A stretch of 64,000 nucleotides of DNA from Strigamia acuminata (lineage: Eukaryota > Arthropoda > Chilopoda > Geophilomorpha > Linotaeniidae), in the NCBI GenBank assembly GCA_949358305.1, contig OX442319.1, forward strand, positions 8,556,001-8,620,000, written 5' to 3'. Shown in pieces: positions 1-10,690 of this stretch. The stretch's first letter is position 1. Every line of letters starts with the position of its first letter. The translations under genes and the position numbers were made by a program. The notes under the pieces were generated by a model. That model was not told where the DNA came from and ran no database searches. It was given only the letters and a program-made list of their open reading frames with translations.

Positions 1-1476
1 AAAATGTTAAGAGCAAATTGGTGTTTCTAAAAACACAAGAAAACAACCCATGGTTGAAGGAAAACTTATGTTAGAAAACTATTAGGAATAACCATCAAAG
101 TTTGTGAAAAGGGAGGTGTTGGAGGGTCCTGTTATTCCTCGATTACATCGAATGAACGACGCTCGGCGTTCATTCGTTCTGCATAACAAGAGTTATTTAT
201 TTTATCAATTAATTGAAAACTTATATCGTCGTTATAACGAATAAAAGAGCACGCTGAAGCGACTTCACTGCGAAACATTGCTCCCTTTGGCAACGGAGCT
301 TAAAAACGTCTTCGAATTTATCGAATATCACTTGTAAATTCTAACTACATATTGTGGCGATTCGCTGTATTATTAAATAACATCACACATGTGTAAGAAC
401 GCTTATCCTTGCCAATGTTATCCCTCGTTGCGTTAGCAACGAGGTGAATAAACAAGCAGCGGACGTTTAGTAAATCATTGTGTTACGCCTATTTAGTAAA
501 TAAATACATTTATGGTTTGGACTATTAATATATAGTATAAATATTTGAATCGTTTTTGTATGGACGAGGGAAGCTGCAGTTTCACGCGGTTGGTTGTCAG
601 GCAACGGCGAAAGCACTATCGTGCACGATACATCTTCATTTTCGGCAGACGATTTTGATGCAGATCTTGATAGAAGTTCCCTGGTTTATTCCAGATAATT
701 AATATGGATTAATTTTTACCTAAATAAGTTTACTGTAAACAGGTATTCTTTTATTTTAATAAAGTTCAAAATAAAATATATTTATTTTCTTTTTAAAACT
801 GTTTATCTTGTAGTTTTAAAAACCAATTTCGTATGGATTTATTTGTATCTTTTAAGATCTTAATTTAATTAGTCAATTAATCGGAATTATCCATAGCTAG
901 TTTAGCTAGTTTAGATGCTTACCGGTATTTCAAAATCCAACTATATGATTTTTTTTAAAAACCAAATTCGAATTCTTTAAAAATTGCGATTTCGACCTAT
1001 GATGTGTATCCAACACATGTTTTCTTTTAGAAACGTCGGTGTTATCGTGTTTTCTAGACGGACATGATTATGTCTCAGTCGGCCTTAACTTTGATAAGTT
1101 TTTTAAATCTTACAGAGTGGTGAAAAATATCGTATTCACGATAAATTGAAGAAATAAAACTAGAATCAGATTTCTGGTACAGATGGACTAATGAAAGGTT
1201 CTTCACTTCGCCTAGATAATTCAAGGAAATCCTTTTTACTCGTGGAGTAAATCATTTACTTGTATTGATTCAATACAATCTCCACCTGTGGTAAGTAAAA
1301 AGGTTTATTTTAATAAAACTTAATTAAACCAAGTTCTTTCCAATCTCCTGGAAAATGTATTGCAACTGATTATATTAAATAACCGTAATACTCTATTGAA
1401 TAGTCGGAATATTTGAGGTATTGTTTACTCAATGATCTAGAGAAAAGCAAGTGCTTTAATTTGGTGACATTACATC

Positions 1477-1640
1477 CTATTGCTTTCCCTTTGGCAGACG
1501 ATCCATTTGTGGTTGGGTGCCGTCCAATCTAGCGCCCAACTTAACATTGTGTGCCAACAAATTGGTCACCAATTTCTTCAACTCTTTTACCTCATCGGAA
1601 AGAGAAGAAACAAGCAAATTCTTGCATTATCGTCTACCGG
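1477..1640 (-). pseudogene. Gag-like coding fragment 1 of a DIRS-like element
   Basis: A minus-strand frame of about 50 codons ends at a TAG. It contains the segment SDEVKELKKLVTNLLAHN, predicted to be a short amphipathic helix, and is closed upstream by a TAA. The same core recurs in the next fragment (ELRQLVTTLLAHTANAG). A looser resemblance exists to the helix LTDEIARFDA in the frame at 56866 of the opposite-strand element. I infer a remnant of the first (Gag-like) reading frame. It is too short for firm assignment. Confidence 0.4.
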
Positions 1641-1745
1641 ACCCTGGGTCCGGCGATTTAGGCAGACAATCTTGATGTGGATATCCATCGTACTTCCATG
1701 GTTTATACCAGATAATTAAAATGGATTTTGTGTAAAAAATCATCT

Positions 1746-2051
1746 TTACGTAAATACGTTAACCTGGAATAAGGCACGTAGCGAGGGCGCCTTCCCTTCC
1801 ACTTTAGGTGTAATTTCAAGGAAGCTTGAAATAAGGTTTTCAAGGCCGCTGGGGCTGTTCGAAGAAACCGGAGATTCGTCCACCTCCTTTGCCGCGTCTC
1901 GAATTCGATATCTTCTGCCGAAGTTGCGGCTATCGGTAAAAACAAGATCCGGTACCTTGACGGCCGGACTTGGAATGGGGTTTGCGCTAGAATTCGCACC
2001 CGCATTCGCAGTATGTGCCAACAGGGTGGTCACCAACTGTCTTAATTCCAT
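1746..2051 (-). pseudogene. Gag-like coding fragment 2 of a DIRS-like element
   Basis: A 101-codon minus-strand frame begins MELRQLVTTLLAHTANAG and continues into a Ser/Pro- and Arg-rich tail. Its first 20 residues match the neighbouring fragment at 1477-1640, but the preceding residues (NEV in the other copy's DEVKELKK alignment) lie in another frame, so a frameshift sits near 2045. Two Gag-like remnants about 0.45 kb apart on the same strand fit the approximately 1-kb tandem structure of this region. Function is not recognised beyond element-derived. Confidence 0.4.
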
Positions 2052-2519
2052 ACCTCATTGGTTGTAAGGAAATAGGCAAGATCGTTAAGTCGTCTGACGC
2101 CTTCGGTATTTATTAACCTGTTTTTGATAATTCATATTGTCGGACCATGCCGGATCAGCGAGTTAGGCCTAACGGCCAAATCATCATTTCGTAAACGTTA
2201 TTTCCGTCCATTGAATACAAAAGACTAGGAAAAACAACATACAATTAGTAAAATGCAAAACACTGTTCGAATTTATTCAATTCTTCAAGAATATACAGAA
2301 AATTTCAAGGAGATAAATTCAAACCTGACCGCGACCCGTAATGTTAGAACCGGAACTGAGGTGACCCGGATGGTAGCGCCATCTCCTGGGATTCCGGAGA
2401 TTACTGAGAATGAATGACCACTTAACGATTATTGTGACGATGCCGCGCAGTCAGCCCTGTTCCTCGGCCCGTCCGGACACTCAAATCCGTAAAAAATCGA
2501 TAAAAAATCGCTTTACTGC

Positions 2520-3580
2520 TGATTCACTTTCTAACACACGATGGCGCTGCTAAGAATGCCCTCATCGTAAAGCAGTCATAGTCTATATTGACTCGTTGTT
2601 CATCACTTCCGATTCAATTCCCTTTTTATCGCATCGTGGTGGCGGGTCGTAATCGAGCCATCGCACGGTCGGCCTAACTCCAATTTTCTTGGTGGTTCGA
2701 CGAACCACCAAGAAAATAAGAGGCAATGCCGCGTGCGTAGGCTTACCACAACATACTGCGTTTTAACTGGTAACCAGCAATAACAAAGTTGATATTTTCA
2801 ACCTGCCTTCAAGCACAGTAACTATAATAATTATACAATGTCTTTGATGATGGCTAAACCTCAATGTTCTATTACAGCTGGAGAATTAAATACATGAACC
2901 TGAAATTGCAAGGCCAAATTGTCAATTTGAAGAATTGGGGGATTTTGGTGCCAATTCTCGTAGCAGCCATGGTGCCGATTCTCGTGACAGCCATGGTGCT
3001 AGTTCTCGTGGGAGTCATCGTGCCAGTTCACGTGTTAGTTTTGATGCCAGTTCTCGTGGCATTTACTATGTGGCCAGTTCTCGTGGCATTTATTATGTGG
3101 CCAATGTTCGAGGAAGCCATGGTGCCAATTCTCCTGGCAGCCGGGGTGCCAATTCTCGTGTTAGTCGTGGTGCCAGTTCTCGTGGGAGTCGTCATACCAG
3201 TTCACACGGCAGTTGTGGTGCCAGTTCTCATGGCATTTATGGTGTGGCCAATGTTCGTGGCAGTTACGATGCCACACCTTTTTTCCGCGTAGTAGTAGTA
3301 CGAAATCTCGTGGCCGTTTCAGTATTCAGTCTCGCGCAGGTCGTGGACGTGGCAGTTGTAGTCATGATTTTAATGAAAATATTCGCACAGAAGAGCACTT
3401 TGGGGAAAAGTGAAGGAAAAAAGGTGACATCCAATAAACTCTGCCTCACTACCTGCACGAGTCGGCAAACTTTTCATCCGTATTGACAACAACCGAAGTG
3501 ATTTTTAAATCGTATATTTTGTGGTTTTTTTTTAAATAAATAAATGTGAAGTCTTATTTGAATTTGATTTGTTGGGTTTT
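2520..3580 (+). pseudogene. RGS-octapeptide repeat gene, copy a (frameshifted)
   Basis: The first of several tandem units. About 2520-2840 is a non-coding leader shared with 4732-5060 and 6057-6380 (it contains ACACGATGGCGCTGCTAAGAATGC). An acceptor-like TTCTATTACAG at about 2866-2876 precedes the coding part. From 2935 a 24-bp unit encodes the octapeptide G-A-N/S-S-R-G-S-H about a dozen times, then [VA]SSRGIYYVA blocks. A T-run near 3282-3288 shifts the frame. The C-terminal part (3290-3413, KSRGRFSIQSRAGRGRGS, an RGG-like tail ending GEK) is read in the next frame. Homology to any named family is not recognised; the low-complexity Gly/Ser/Arg composition would suit an RGG-type RNA-binding or structural protein, but that is a guess. 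The downstream sequence AAATAAATAAATGTGAAGTC is shared by the other copies. Confidence 0.55.
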
Positions 3581-4059
3581 TTTTTTTTTTTTTTTTTTTT
3601 GTTTTTAATATTCGGAGTCGACGGTGTTTGGGGTTAATTAAAGTATATTTTGTAATCCTGTGTAAAAATATTAAATTAAGCCAAAAAAACAACAAAAGAA
3701 ATCTCATTATGACTGGGATGCTTTGCTCAGAGCAAAGAGTTTTTTTTTTTACTGTCGGCCAATCAAGAATCGTAAAATTTCTAAAAAAAAAAAAAAAAAA
3801 AAACTCTTTGCAAATAAAGAAAACATTTTTTTTTATTGAAACAATAGTTGTAATTGCAGAACTAAAAGGATGAACCATTTTCGATTATGGAAATTAAGAT
3901 TTTTTAAAGAATCTTACTTGGACGGAGTTTGGATCTGTTGGCCACAAACAAACCAACCTCCGTCCGCCAATATAAATTCGCTTTAAACGTGTTCCTGTAG
4001 GGAAAATCCCGCCCGCTTGGCGCGCTGTCTTTCTCCGATCACGCGGAGAACAAAGGATT

Positions 4060-4440
4060 TTGCAGAAGTGTCGCATCTGTGTATTCCTCTAATCTGTGGC
4101 CACGGCGCCAGTTCTCGGGCTAGTTATGCTGTTAGTTCTCTTAGCATTTATGTTGCAAATTGTCGTGGCACTTACGATGCCATATCTCTTTTCCGAGCAG
4201 TATTTGTACGAAAACTCGTGGCTGTTACAGCATTTAGACCCGAGCTGGTCGTAGTCGTGGCCGTGGCCGTTTCAGTGTTCAGTCTCGCGCAGGTCGTGGT
4301 TGTGGTCATGATGGCAGTTATAGTCATGATTCAAATGAAAATAATCGCTAAGAAGAGCACATTGGGGAAAAGGGAAGGAAAAAAATTATTTAATAAATAA
4401 ATGTGAAGTCTTATTTGATTTTGATTTGTTTGGTAGTTAG
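4060..4440 (+). pseudogene. RGS-octapeptide repeat gene, copy b (3' fragment)
   Basis: Only the last third of the family unit is present. Decayed octapeptides (GASSRASYAVSSLSIYVANCRGTYDA) occur at 4105-4185. They are followed by the C-terminal RGG-like part and the shared tail AATAAATAAATGTGAAGTCTTATTTGA at about 4390-4420. The upstream leader is absent and 3580-4060 carries homopolymer runs instead. It is a truncated, non-functional copy. Confidence 0.5.
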
Positions 4441-4730
4441 AAAGCATTAAAGCCGACCGAAAATGGATAAAATTCATCAAAAAACATTAAAAACAGATTA
4501 AAAATATGTAAAAATTGTCAAAAATCATTAAAAACAGATTAAAAATATGTGAAAATTGTCAAAAATCATCAAAAATCGATTTAAAAAAATCGATAAGAAT
4601 CGATAAAAAATCGCTTTACTGCTCTTCGGATGACCGATTGTTCGGATGACCGCTGCTCCGAAAATCATCATTCTGAAGATGGATTTGGATTAAATGTGAA
4701 TGATTAAAATGATGATTAAATTATGAAAAG
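4440..4730. repeat. AT-rich short tandem repeats between copies b and c
   Basis: Two near-identical units of about 45 bp (ATTAAAAACAGATTAAAAATATG core) at about 4480-4570 are followed by ATCGATAA-type repeats that resemble the start of the leader unit at 2495-2520. No gene is seen. Confidence 0.6.
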
Positions 4731-4731
4731 C

Positions 4732-5520
4732 TGATTCACTTTTTAACACACGATGGCGCTGCTAAGAATGCGTCATCACAAAGCAGTCGTATTCTATTGG
4801 CTCCTCTCTTCATCGCATCGTGATGGAGGCACAGATAAACTATGATGGAGGTTCGTGCCATCACAGATCTGTGGTGCCGTAGAACGGTCGGCTTAGCTCG
4901 TCGAATTGAGTTCGACGAACCACCAACAAAATAAGAGACAATGACGCATGCGTAGGCTTGTCATACCGGACTGCGTTTTTACTGGTAACCAGCAATAACA
5001 AGGTTGATATTTCAACGTGCCTTCAAGTACAGTAACTACAATAATTATACAATGTTCTATTGCAGGTTGAGAATTAAAGACGATATATGAACGTGTAATT
5101 GTAAGGCCGCCGATAGAGGATACTGAGCCAAATTCCATCAATCCCATTAATCAATATGAAGACTTGGGGGAATTTGAGTCAATTTTCGTGGCAGCCATGG
5201 TGACATTTCTTGTGGCGACCATGGTGACAGTTCTTGTGGTAGCCATGATGCCCTTTCTCATGGTAGTCCTGGTTCCAGTTCTCTTGGGATTTACGATGGT
5301 AGTTCTCGGGTCATTTACCGGCAAGTCGTCAATTCTCGTGGGAGTTATGTCGCTAGTTCTCAAGGCATTTACCAGCATGTTGTCAATTATCATGCCGGTT
5401 TCGATGGCAAATCTCTTGCCCGAGCAGTATTCGTACGAAATGTCGGGGCCGTATGAGTATTCGAGCTGGTCGTGGTCGTGGCCGTGGAATTGGTGTCAGT
5501 TGTAGTCATGGTGAAAAAAA
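4732..5520 (+). pseudogene. RGS-octapeptide repeat gene, copy c (strongly diverged)
   Basis: The leader (4732-5060) and the acidic lead-in (NPINQYEDLGEFE, about 5135-5178) match copies a and d. The octapeptide region (5185-5450) is diverged: units read GSHGDISC, GDHGDSSC and GSHDALSH. The frame that encodes them stays open for about 265 bp, although it is one base out of register with the lead-in. A stop falls before the RGG-like tail. The alternative hydrophobic 113-codon frame starting at 5164 is continuous with the lead-in but is probably a shadow produced by the repeat. Confidence 0.45.
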
Positions 5521-6056
5521 ATTATTTCGGATGCAAGAAGGAAGAAAAGAGGCAGGAAGACCAAAAGAAAGAAAAGGAATGATTTGCAAGCTTTTGGCAA
5601 TGATACCTCTCTCTTCCTCCTAATTTTAAACTCTCACAATCATTCGTTTGATCCTACAAATAGTACTAATTGACTGTTAACTATATGTATGATCAGTGAA
5701 CTTCAGAGTAACCCGTTAAATTCACTTCTGTTTACTATTGAACTTGTTCCGGAAGTGGGTGATACTGCAAATGTAGGCTTTGTTTGCTGTGCCGAAGAAA
5801 AGGAAATAAATTCCAAATTATTTCATAGCGGTTCCCTGCTAACAAATTATCAAAACTGTTTTTTGAATTAGAATAAAAGCTGTTTTATCTAATGCAACAT
5901 TAGTGAGAATGTCTTGAAACTTCAGTATCACTGAATTTAAATTAATGAAGAGAATGCAGAAATTAAACATCTAAAAATCATGCGATAATATGTTCAAATG
6001 CTTAATGCTACATCAGGCCTAAGGTTTTTCTGCATAGACAAAAAAGTCTAATTATT
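5520..6056. other. Non-coding spacer between copies c and d
   Basis: AT-rich sequence with no recognisable gene, RNA or mobile-element terminus. A 60-codon frame at 5689-5871 has no family signature, and I treat it as chance. Confidence 0.5.
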
Positions 6057-7180
6057 AAAAGCTGATTCACACACGATGGCGCTACTAAAAATGCGTCATC
6101 GTAAAGCAGTCGTATTCTATTGGCTCCTCTTTTCATCGCATCGTGATGGAGGCACAGATAATCTGTGATGGAGGTTCGTGCCATCACAGATTATCTGTGG
6201 TGCCGTCGAACGGTCGGCCTAACTCGTCGAATTGAATTACCAACAAAATAAAAGACAATGCCGCATGCTTAGGCCTACCATACCACACTGCGTTTTTACT
6301 GGTAACCAGTAACAAAGTAGATATTTTCAACGTGCTTTCAAGCGCAGTTAACTATAATAATTATACAATCTTTTTGTTTATGCTAAACCTCAATGTTCTA
6401 TTGCAGGTGGAGAATTAAAGACGACACATGAACCTGAAATTGTAAAGCCGCCGATTGAGGTGCATGAGAATACTGAGCCAAATTGCATTAATCCCATTAG
6501 TCAATTTGAAGAATTGGGGGATTTTGTTGCCGATTCGTTCTCGTGGCAGCCATGGTGCCAATTCTCGTGGCAGCCATGGTGCCAATTCTCGTGGCAGCCA
6601 TGGTGCTAGTTCTTGTGGGAGTCATCGTGCCAGTTCACGTGTTAGTTTTGATTCCAGTTCTCGTGGCATTTACTATGTGGCCAGTTCTCGTGGCATTCAT
6701 TATGTGGCCAATGTTCGAGGCAGCCATGGTGCCAATTCTCGGGGCTACCATGGTTACAATACTTGTGCTAGCCGTGAAGTCATTTCTCGTGGGAGTCGTC
6801 TTTCCAGTTCACACGGCAGTTGTGGTGCCAGTTCTCATTGCATTTATTATGTGGCCAATTTTCGTGGCACTTACGATGCCACACCTCTTTTCCGAGTAGT
6901 GTTAGTGCAGGTCGTGGTCGTGGTAGCAGTTGTAGTCATGATTTTAATGAAAATAATCGCACTGAAGAGCACATTGGGGAATGGCTTTGAATTGGGTGTA
7001 ACCATAAATGGTGTAAATTTCAGGGCATTGAAACAAGTGAATAAAAGTACAGGTGACATCCGTCAGCAAACTTTTCATCAGTATTGACGACAACCGAAGT
7101 GATTTTTAAATCGTATATTTTGTGTTTTTTTTTTTTAAATAAATTAATGTGAAGTCTTATTTGATCTTGATTTGTTGGAT
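6057..7180 (+). pseudogene. RGS-octapeptide repeat gene, copy d (frameshifted)
   Basis: This copy has the full leader (6057-6380) and an acceptor-like TTCTATTGCAG at about 6396-6406. A lead-in exon follows in the frame ELKTTHEPEIVKPPIEV and then NPISQFEELGDF at about 6490-6530. A small deletion near 6530-6540 then moves the repeat into the other frame. From 6538 the octapeptides are almost perfect (SRGSHGANSRGSHGAN), followed by the SSRGIYYVA blocks and a shortened C-terminus. The tail at 7101-7177 matches copy a. Copies a and d are the least diverged pair. Both carry a frameshift relative to the consensus implied by all copies, so this array looks dead. A programmed or sequencing-error shift cannot be excluded. 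Confidence 0.55.
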
Positions 7181-7189
7181 TTTCTTCTT

Positions 7190-7474
7190 TATTTTATACT
7201 ACGATTAGCATTTGCATTAGCATTAGCATTTTAATCACTTTTTAATTAGATTTTGCAATTGCCTATGTTCATTTACTAAAAGCGTGTCACTCGGTTTATC
7301 TATTTTTACCAAGAGATGGCGTAAAATGCAAATTTACATCGTGTTTTAGTAACACCCAGCCATCTCAACGTAACGTAGCCTTGGGGTTTTTCCCGCTTTT
7401 TCCGTCGCTAGCTAGCATCCACCCAGCGCATGAAAGAATCATTTCACGTTGTTTGCCACCTGACGAGAATTGAG
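7190..7474 (+). promoter_or_regulatory. Promoter region and 5' leader exon of zinc-finger gene 1
   Basis: The stretch matches the upstream regions of the other zinc-finger copies: the CGTCACTCGRTTTATCTATTTTTACCAAGAG block at 7284-7315 recurs at 10788-10818. It ends in the leader-exon 3' end GAGAATTGAG followed by the donor GTACGATATG at 7475. The same exon end recurs at 11000, 13000 and 21347. The transcription start is not determined. Confidence 0.55.
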
Positions 7475-7636
7475 GTACGATATGATGTTCATGAAATTGC
7501 GATCTGCAAACTTACCTTTGACTTTTTGTAGTTTACCGATCTGTAAGATCCGTAAGTCTGTTCAAGGCTCCTTGACCTTCAGTGCCGGAGCACGGCTCCA
7601 TCGCAGATTATAATCTGTGGCTCCATGAGTCACATG

Positions 7637-8444
7637 TAGGGTTTCTCAAAAACAGGACTTTTTGAAAAACCGGTATTTCGGTATTTAGTGTTCAAAAAAC
7701 CGGTAAACTGGTATTTTTCGGTAAATAAATATTTTTAATTTTACATTTCCTTTTTTTAAAGTTAATTTTAGAAAAAAATATTTTTTTTCTTAAGATTTTT
7801 TCACATTTTGGATACGTTTTTTAATATATTTCACGTTCTGATTTTAAAAAAATTATTATCTAGTTAATGTGTCTGCTTAAACCAGTTAATGAGATGGAAT
7901 TCAGGGTCAAGTTAATAACACACTTCTTCAATGGGTTTTGTAATTTTGATGCCATTTTTAAAACATACAAAAAAAAATTTCAATAATTTTGAGAATTTTT
8001 TTTAAAATATGGTAATACCAATCATAATAATAAATAATAATAAATAATAATAACTTAAAGAAGTTGTTTTGTAAATAAATTTACTTGCTCATTTAAATCC
8101 ATTTCAATCAAACAGGGTCAGGGAAAGGGGAACTACAAGTGAGTCAAACCCCTCAAGCGCGTGCCTTTCACATTCCTAATAATATTAGATTCTATTGGAC
8201 CGAATTTTTACTCAAAAAAAATATAAAAAACAATAATAATAATAATAATAATTAATTAAAAATAAAAATAGTAAAAAACTGACCATTTCCATCCCTAAAA
8301 TTAAATATTTCGGCAGTGTTTTCCATATTTTTTTTCCCCATAAAAACCGGTAAAAATACCGAACTAAAGACGGTATTCGGTATTCGGTTTTTTTATAAAA
8401 AATACCGGTTTTTGATATCGGTAAATACCGGTAGAGAAACCCTA
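7637..8444. mobile_element. Non-autonomous hAT-like transposon in the zinc-finger gene 1 intron
   Basis: The ends are perfect 11-bp inverted repeats, TAGGGTTTCTC and GAGAAACCCTA. The element is flanked by an 8-bp direct repeat GTCACATG (7629-7636 and 8445-8452), the target-site duplication length of the hAT superfamily. The subterminal regions are filled with ACCGGTATTT-type repeats on both sides. No transposase frame exists in its 808 bp. It sits in the leader intron of the zinc-finger gene. Confidence 0.88.
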
Positions 8445-8599
8445 GTCACATGACAAGAAACACAATTTACAAAACTTAGAAAAATCGTAGTAAAGATGAT
8501 TTTGACGTTTTTAAGATTTTTCTCATTGTTTTATCGTTGTTACGGGTATTTTCTTAAGAATCCAGCAATTTATGTATATTTTTTCAGTTCTGATGTGCA

Positions 8600-8765
8600 T
8601 ACAAATGCATCATAATTAGAAAAATTATGAGAAAATATACACAAAACAACAAAATTATGAAAAAATATACCCAAAACATTAAAATTATGTGAAAATGCAC
8701 TTAGAAACGTCAAAATCATGAGAAAATGCACATAAAATGTCAAAATAATGAGAAAATATGGCTAT
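8600..8765. repeat. Short tandem repeat, about 35 bp unit
   Basis: Four or five imperfect units with the core AAAATTATGAGAAAATATAC or AAAATCATGAGAAAATGCAC follow one another. They are intronic relative to zinc-finger gene 1, with no coding signal. Confidence 0.55.
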
Positions 8766-8993
8766 TTTTAATCGGAAATGTTCGCAATAACGAAGTATTT
8801 GCGTATTTCTGGTGCATTTCTGATTCGTTGTAGTGAGATTTCGAAAAAATGAATGTTTGTTTTGACAAAATAGTTTAACACGGGAGAAATAGGGCGGACA
8901 ACCCAAAGCAAAATTCGTTATCGCGAGGAATTCGTTATAATGGTGTTCATAATAGCGAGGTTCAACCTGTATTTGTTTTTCTTTTAATTTCAG

Positions 8994-9874
8994 AAAACGT
9001 TCTATTTCGATGTGATTGAGTGAATCCTATCAGCATAAAGTCAGCGATCGGTTGCGAAACAAATATTTTCTGCACACTCAGCTTGAAGTCTCGTTATTTT
9101 TGTGAATTCAAAATGGAGCGAAAACAACAGCGCTTCGGTTGCAGTCGGTGTGATTATTCGAGTTCATTTTATTCATGTTTGAGGTCACACATGCTGATAC
9201 ACGTCGGGGCAAAGCTGTTCAAATGCCAGGTGTGTTCTATTTCCTTTAGGTCTAAAGTGATATTGGATGTCCACATGCAAGCTCACACAAGGAAAAACCC
9301 ATTGACATGTCATTTATGTTCGTATTCCTGCACCCAACGTAGGAATTTAAAAAAACATTTAAAATCCCATTCAGGAAACAAAACATTAACTTGCCATTTG
9401 TGTGTTCATTCTTGTAGCAGTCCAAAGATTTTGGCTAGACATGTGAAAACTCACACTGGAAAAAAACAAGTGAAGTGTGCTTATTCCAGCATTACAAGTG
9501 GGAGTTTTAAAAACAATACTGCAACTCATACAGGTGAAAAACCATTCAAGTGTCGTCTATGTGAATTTTCAAGTATTACAAGTGGGAATTTAAAAACCCA
9601 TATTGCAATTCATTCAGCTGAAAAATCATTAAAGTGTCATTTATGTGATTATTGTTGTATTCAAAGTGGAAGTTTAAAAAGACATATTGCAACTCATACA
9701 GGTGAAAAACCATTCAAGTGCCATCGTTGTGCTTATTCCTGCAATGAAAGTGGACATTTAAAGAGACATATTGCAACGCATACAGGTGAAAAACGATTCA
9801 AGTGCCGTCTTTGTGCTTATTCCTGTATTCAAAGTGGAAATTTAACAAGACACTTAAAAACCCATACTGCATAA
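8994..9874 (+). CDS. C2H2 zinc-finger protein, gene 1
   Basis: A probable DNA-binding nuclear protein. The exon begins after the acceptor TTTTAATTTCAG (ends 8993). The start chosen is ATG 9113 (MERKQQRF), because the paralogues start with MKRKQQRY or MKRNQQRY at the equivalent place; an upstream in-frame ATG at 9020 falls in the conserved 5' UTR. This gives 253 residues. Nine finger positions are seen: eight have C-x2-C-x12-H-x3-H. The fifth (about residues 123-140, [19 protein letters not shown]) has lost its first Cys pair spacing and one His and is degenerate. The later linkers are [10 protein letters not shown], while earlier ones are eroded (TRKNPLTC, SGNKTLTC). It is four fingers shorter than the 13-finger paralogues and ends directly after the last finger. 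It belongs to a tandem family with copies at 11, 13.6/19.3 and 22.9 kb. A functional gene is plausible but not proven. Confidence 0.8.
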
Positions 9875-10690
9875 AAACCATTCAAGTTACATTTTTGTGT
9901 TTACTCAACTTCCAAGTTGTTTGGAGAAACCGTTTGCAACCGTTAAGCGCCAATGCACTGTTTGTTTTTGGTAAATCTTAATATTTTTTTGTAATTTAAG
10001 TTTTGTTATTCTTCTTTATTTTATTCTTTGATTAGCATTTGAGATTTTTAATCAATTTTTAATTAGATTTTGCGAGTGCCTGTATTCATTTGCAATTACA
10101 TTTTGAGATTGTTCGTAGTGATTTCAAATTACATTTGAAAAGAATTATAATACAATTTTATTTTATTGACCAGTATTATGGGATTTCATAAATAAAAGCT
10201 TTGTTTTATTGAAACAAGCTGTTCATTCCATTTTTCTCTTTATTCATAAACGAGTTGTCACCAATTATACTCAAAAATAAAGAAAAGATATCCGTAGTTA
10301 TTTGTTCGTGTTTATATTTTGTGTTTTTATTAAGCATATGCTTTGAAATACTAACTGCATTCAATAAGTCGTGTTTTACAAGACTTTTAGTTGTTATTTT
10401 TGCTTAGTGGAGTTAAAACCCACAAAAACAGCTAGTTTTCCGCGTCTGGTTAGCACGTTTTGCTATTTATTTACATTAAAAGTACTTTTGTTCACTGACT
10501 TTCGGACTTTTAAGGTCAGTTTTTCATTTATGCTGAATTTTAATTGTAAAAACTTTTAAATTTCGGATAAACATTTTATTTCGATGGCGTAGTTTAAAAA
10601 TATGTGTAAAAGCATTTTTTGTACACAAGAATAAAGAAAACTGGTATTTATTTTGACTTAATATAATTTGTAAATATTTCTTCTACAAAA
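9875..10690. other. Non-coding spacer downstream of zinc-finger gene 1
   Basis: AT-rich, with AATAAA-type sequences (for example ATAAATAAAAGC near 10188-10200) that could serve polyadenylation. No further gene is seen; a 62-codon frame at 10371 has no family signature. Confidence 0.45.

Larger units (their letters stand above)
1..2410 (-). repeat. Degenerate DIRS-like element fragment, minus orientation
   Basis: No intact gene is visible. The stretch is a diverged, collinear reverse-complement relative of about 59.5-60.35 kb: 620-760 matches 60240-60350, 1000-1100 matches 59950-60070, and 1200-1470 matches 59500-59850. The block around 620-760 recurs around 1650-1760, so the region is itself an approximately 1-kb tandem repeat. 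Two short Gag-like minus-strand frames lie at its right side. The motif TAGCGCCATCTCC followed by GGAGATTAC near 2372-2410 also occurs at the ends of the 56.6-61.4 kb element. Several perfect hairpins are visible, for example GAATGAACG paired with CGTTCATTC near 150-176, and CCTCGTTGC paired with GCAACGAGG near 424-445. The left edge of the window cuts the element, so its true end is not visible. Confidence 0.6.

Noticed and set aside
2864-3292. Hydrophobic Val/Leu/Pro ORF in copy a (and its counterparts at 5164 and 6543)
   Set aside because: It is the alternative frame of the octapeptide repeat. The Gly/Ser/Arg frame continues the acidic lead-in of copy a and has better preserved repeats.
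3474-3878. 134-codon minus-strand ORF rich in Phe and Lys runs
   Set aside because: Built from poly-T and poly-A tracts; no homology signal.
9020-9112. Upstream in-frame ATG for zinc-finger gene 1
   Set aside because: The corresponding sequence in genes 3 and 4 is non-coding 5' UTR, and the conserved start is MKRKQQR/MERKQQR.
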